Below, in pieces: positions 63,263-64,000 of a stretch of 64,000 nt of DNA. Position numbers and translations under genes: made by a program. The DNA is from Pseudomonas sp. dw_358 (lineage in GTDB: Bacteria > Pseudomonadota > Gammaproteobacteria > Pseudomonadales > Pseudomonadaceae), in assembly GCF_018449655.1 (NCBI RefSeq), contig NZ_JAAVUX010000012.1, positions 62,001-126,000 on the forward strand, given 5' to 3'. Under the pieces are notes generated by a model. That model did not search any database, was not told the DNA's origin, and saw only the letters and a program-made list of their open reading frames with translations. Each line of letters opens with the position of its first letter. The first letter of the stretch is position 1.

Positions 63263-64000
63263 TCAAAGGGCGTTCAACCGCACCCGAAACGCGGCGCCAC
63301 CGAGGCTGGACTCACCGAGGGTCAGCTGCGCACCATAGCTCTCGATGATGTCCTTGACCACGGCCAGACCGATGCCCTGTCCGGGGTTCTGTCGATCCAG
63401 TCGCTCGCCCCGCTGCAGGATTCGTTCGCGCTGGTCGACCGGTACGCCAGGGCCATCGTCCTCGACCCACAGGTCCAATTCGGTATCAAGCGCGACCAGA
63501 CGAACCCTGACGTGCCCCACGCAGAGCCGATAGGCGTTTTCCAGCAGATTGCCGAGCATCTCCAGGAGAGCGCCCTGCTCCATGGGTACCAGGTCCGATA
63601 CGGGAATATCGAAACTGACCTGAACGCACTTGTCGCGGTAGACCTTGCCCAAGGTGCTGCACAGGCTGTCCAGCAAGGGCTGCAAGGGCACCTGGTGGCG
63701 AACCAGACCACTCTTGCGCAGGCTTGCCCGTTGCAACTGGTAGCCGATTTGCTGGCTCATGCGCTCGATCTGCGACTGGAGAACACGTGCCTGTTCCAGG
63801 TCCTCCGGACGCTGGGCAATGGTTTCGCTGACCCCCTGCAAGACGGCCAGGGGCGTCTTGAGACTGTGGGCCAGGTCGCCGAGAGAATCACGGTAGCGCC
63901 CACGCTGCTCGCGCTCGCTGCTCAGCAGACGGTTGAGAGAATCGGTCAGCCGCAGCAGTTCCCGGGGGTGCTCTTCGCTGAGGCTTTCACGAGCGCCGGA
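63263..64000 (-). CDS. phoQ: Sensor histidine kinase, PhoQ-like (5' partial)
   Basis: 245 C-terminal residues of a membrane kinase; the frame is open to the window edge, so the N-terminal sensor lies outside. Visible are the end of a HAMP region, HisKA with DLAHSLKTPLAVLQG (phospho-His), and an HATPase with MLGNLLENAYRLC, DDGPGVP and GQGIGLAVVKDI. The LAHSLKTPLAVLQ H-box is typical of PhoQ, and adjacency to dctA matches P. aeruginosa. PhoQ with PhoP senses low magnesium. Confidence 0.85.
   Translation of the reverse strand, partial: SGARESLSEEHPRELLRLTDSLNRLLSSEREQRGRYRDSLGDLAHSLKTPLAVLQGVSETIAQRPEDLEQARVLQSQIERMSQQIGYQLQRASLRKSGLVRHQVPLQPLLDSLCSTLGKVYRDKCVQVSFDIPVSDLVPMEQGALLEMLGNLLENAYRLCVGHVRVRLVALDTELDLWVEDDGPGVPVDQRERILQRGERLDRQNPGQGIGLAVVKDIIESYGAQLTLGESSLGGAAFRVRLNAL

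Overview
The window reads as chromosomal DNA of a Pseudomonas of the fluorescens/putida type. It is GC-rich, densely coded, carries many short extragenic palindromes, and its gene order follows Pseudomonas core synteny: prc, rdgC beside two tRNAs, an SSS-type hybrid kinase beside rmuC, a late cobalamin operon, hda/perM-like/purMN, mazG/relA/rlmD/cysM/gacS, and dctA beside phoQ. No insertion sequence, prophage, CRISPR array or rRNA operon is visible. Almost everything looks like vertically inherited core genome.

Layout. 1-7 kb: the 3' part of a type I secretion adaptor, a PIG3-type quinone oxidoreductase, the periplasmic protease Prc, a coupled HTH/unknown pair, a DUF1232 protein and an FKBP lipoprotein. 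7-12.3 kb: a PcaQ-like LysR regulator divergent from a coupled di-heme cytochrome c plus catalase-fold pair, then a Gfo/Idh/MocA oxidoreductase. 12.4-18 kb: tRNA-Asp and tRNA-Val, rdgC, a BASS transporter, an LplT-PlsC fusion and an MFS transporter. 18-23 kb: the CrbS/MxtR-type sensor kinase overlapping rmuC tail to tail. 23-26 kb: a 1 kb gene-poor stretch, a 74-aa protein and a FadL-family porin.

26.1-35.2 kb: ten cobalamin genes on the minus strand (cobO-cobB-bluB-cbiB-cobD-cobQ-cobU-cobT-cobC-cobS), nearly all with overlapping or abutting ends, behind one cobalamin riboswitch. They cover the pathway from cob(II)yrinate amidation and adenosylation to nucleotide-loop assembly, including aerobic dimethylbenzimidazole synthesis. 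35.3-38.1 kb: a sorbosone-dehydrogenase-like lipoprotein and two NlpC/P60 lipoproteins. 38.6-44.3 kb: hda, an AI-2E family permease, a DUF2066 protein, and purM-purN-DUF3108.

44.6-56.1 kb: a 62-aa protein, a DUF2058 protein, mazG, relA (ppGpp synthesis), rlmD, cysM, an OmpR-family two-component system, and gacS with its three phosphotransfer residues at H294, D717 and H863. 56.1-64 kb: a CxxC protein and a META lipoprotein, a thioredoxin-like lipoprotein, an ArsC-like protein and wrbA, a divergent Tag-like glycosylase, ttcA, a Yip1-family protein, SprT, dctA with a sigma-54 promoter, and the 3' part of phoQ.

The regions least explained by known genes are the cytochrome/catalase pair (8.1-11.2 kb), the HTH/unknown pair (4.5-5.2 kb), the stretch at 23.0-24.0 kb, the intergenic region at 38.1-38.6 kb with an orphan plus-strand terminator, and two sets of DnaA-box-like palindromes. 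No wholly new multi-gene system stands out with confidence.
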